From positions 1 through 7,044 of the forward strand of contig JACPQP010000084.1 of NCBI GenBank assembly GCA_016190465.1: 7,044 nt of DNA, given 5' to 3'. Of this stretch, positions 6,284 through 7,044 are shown one piece after another. Source of the DNA: Chloroflexota bacterium. Its GTDB lineage: Bacteria > Chloroflexota > UBA6077 > FW602-bin22 > JACPQP01. How positions within the stretch are numbered: position 1 is the stretch's first letter; each line of letters begins with the position of its first letter. The notes beneath the pieces were generated by a model. It was not told the origin of the DNA, searched no databases, and was given only the letters and a program-made list of their open reading frames with translations. The position numbers were made by a program, and so were the translations under genes.

Positions 6284-6988
6284 CTACCGCCGGGGCGCCG
6301 GCGGCGTCGTCTCCGACAGTGGCGCCGGAGGCGACACAATCTCCAGGTCGTTCTGAACGCGGCGCGTCCCCGGCACCGCCCACGCATCCTGCTCGGCCGC
6401 GTCGCGAGCGATCTGGCTTGCCACGGTGCCGATCAGGCGGACCAGGCCGTCGTGGGTGATCACGGTGACCCCCGTCTCGTCGACGAGAGGGTCCTTGTCG
6501 AGCACCAGCTCAACCGCCTCGGCCAGGAGATCCTCGCTATCATCTTCTGGATGGAGCACCGTCAGCTCGTTCCGGACGTCCCGCACTCCCGGTATCCACC
6601 AGCAGAGCGCTCCGGGCAGCCGCTTCTTCGTGATCGAGTCGACCATGCCCCGGAGGGTCACGACTCCGTTCTGCACCTCGACGGTGATCGCGGTCTCGTC
6701 GATGGAGGAGTCCGCCACCAGCGTGTGGATGACCTTGTCGCGCACCTCGCCGTCCGGTCGCTCCGGCCCGACCATCAGCTCGTCGACAAGAGGAAGAGAT
6801 GCCTCGCCTGCGGTCAGCCGGACGTCCTCCTCGGCGTAGTGGCGCTGAGCCATCCGGGCAACCGAGCCGGTGAGATACACGCCGTCTGGCCGGCACTCCA
6901 CGTGCACGGCGACCCCCTCCTCGTGCAGCCGTGTGTCCAGCTTGATGCGCCGCTGGGCCTGGGCGCAGGTCGTCTCGAGCTCCGTCAT
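6284..6988 (-). CDS. Triple BON-domain protein, probably cytoplasmic
   Basis: 234 residues made almost wholly of three BON domains, at about 12-73, 80-145 and 152-217. Each carries the BON core strand pattern: DGVYLTGSV (35-43), NGVVTLRGMV (107-116) and DGLVRLIGTV (180-189). The second and third end with the usual VPGVxxVxNxL-like helix and strand (PGVRDVRNELTV, PGTRRVQNDLEI). The C-terminus is a Pro-rich tail. BON domains are thought to bind phospholipid or peptidoglycan surfaces (OsmY, LysM-BON proteins) and often accompany stress responses. Unlike OsmY there is no signal peptide or lipobox, so a cytosolic or membrane-surface role is inferred. The first domain is the most divergent. AGGAAGG lies 8 nt before the ATG. 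Confidence 0.85.
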   Translation of the reverse strand: MTELETTCAQAQRRIKLDTRLHEEGVAVHVECRPDGVYLTGSVARMAQRHYAEEDVRLTAGEASLPLVDELMVGPERPDGEVRDKVIHTLVADSSIDETAITVEVQNGVVTLRGMVDSITKKRLPGALCWWIPGVRDVRNELTVLHPEDDSEDLLAEAVELVLDKDPLVDETGVTVITHDGLVRLIGTVASQIARDAAEQDAWAVPGTRRVQNDLEIVSPPAPLSETTPPAPRR

Positions 6989-7024
6989 CCTTGCGACCTT
7001 CCTCTCCCGGAGCGGGGGGTGGCC

Positions 7025-7044
7025 GCCCCTCTCCCCTGGTGGGA
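7025..7044. repeat. Left half of a CCCTCTCCC palindrome cut by the window end
   Basis: GCCCCTCTCCC (7025-7035), the loop CTGGT (7036-7040), then GGGA (7041-7044), which pairs with 7032-7035. The remaining right arm would lie past the window end. The CCCTCTCCC arm is the same as that of the inner stem in the element at 17-69, with a different loop. It lies upstream of the BON gene, within about 40-55 nt of its start. Confidence 0.5.

Noticed and set aside
6287..6304. 7-bp GC stem CCGCCGG/CCGGCGG with a 4-nt loop
   Set aside because: It lies in the last codons of the BON gene, in a Pro/Arg-rich tail where such GC repeats arise by composition.

Overview
The window is GC-rich bacterial DNA (roughly two-thirds G+C by eye, with G or C at most third codon positions). 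Several things suggest a Chloroflexota lineage of the Thermomicrobia/Sphaerobacter type: the membrane hybrid kinase architecture, the response-regulator style, and the palindromic CCCTCTCCC/GGGAGAGGG intergenic elements at both window ends. This assignment is inference; no rRNA or other marker gene is present.

Region 1 (1-2750) holds the end of a branched-chain amino-acid operon. A 53-nt palindromic element (17-69) is followed by ilvC (ketol-acid reductoisomerase, valine/isoleucine) and, 12 nt later, leuA (2-isopropylmalate synthase, leucine). Both read + and have complete active-site motifs. IlvC makes the dihydroxy-acid that becomes 2-oxoisovalerate, which LeuA condenses with acetyl-CoA, so the pair covers valine synthesis and the branch into leucine. 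A perfect 16-bp hairpin lies 45 nt after leuA.

Region 2 (2750-3245) is a scar-like stretch. A 30-residue C-terminal remnant of an unidentified - strand gene abuts, head to head, a + strand response regulator that has lost about its first 30-40 residues (including the acidic pair) but keeps Asp, Thr and Lys of the receiver site. The regulator fragment then overlaps the 3' end of the next gene by 68 bp, tail to tail.

Region 3 (3178-5532, -) is a 748-residue membrane hybrid sensor histidine kinase: about six membrane helices, a coiled coil, HisKA, HATPase, a pseudo-receiver lacking its Asp, and a second receiver that has the Asp but lacks the conserved Lys. It has its own promoter and a leader hairpin.

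Region 4 (5569-6209, +) is a two-gene toxin-antitoxin-like operon, divergent from the kinase. An excisionase/MerR-type HTH protein with an antitoxin-like tail overlaps a RelE/ParE-family toxin by 4 bp (GTGA).

Region 5 (6284-7044, -) is a protein made of three BON domains without a signal peptide, converging on the toxin gene. Its upstream region runs into the first half of another CCCTCTCCC-type palindrome, cut by the window edge.

No tRNA, rRNA, CRISPR array, transposase or integrase was seen. The least ordinary items are the rearranged response-regulator scar, the complementary defects of the kinase's two receivers, and the HTH-type antitoxin pairing.
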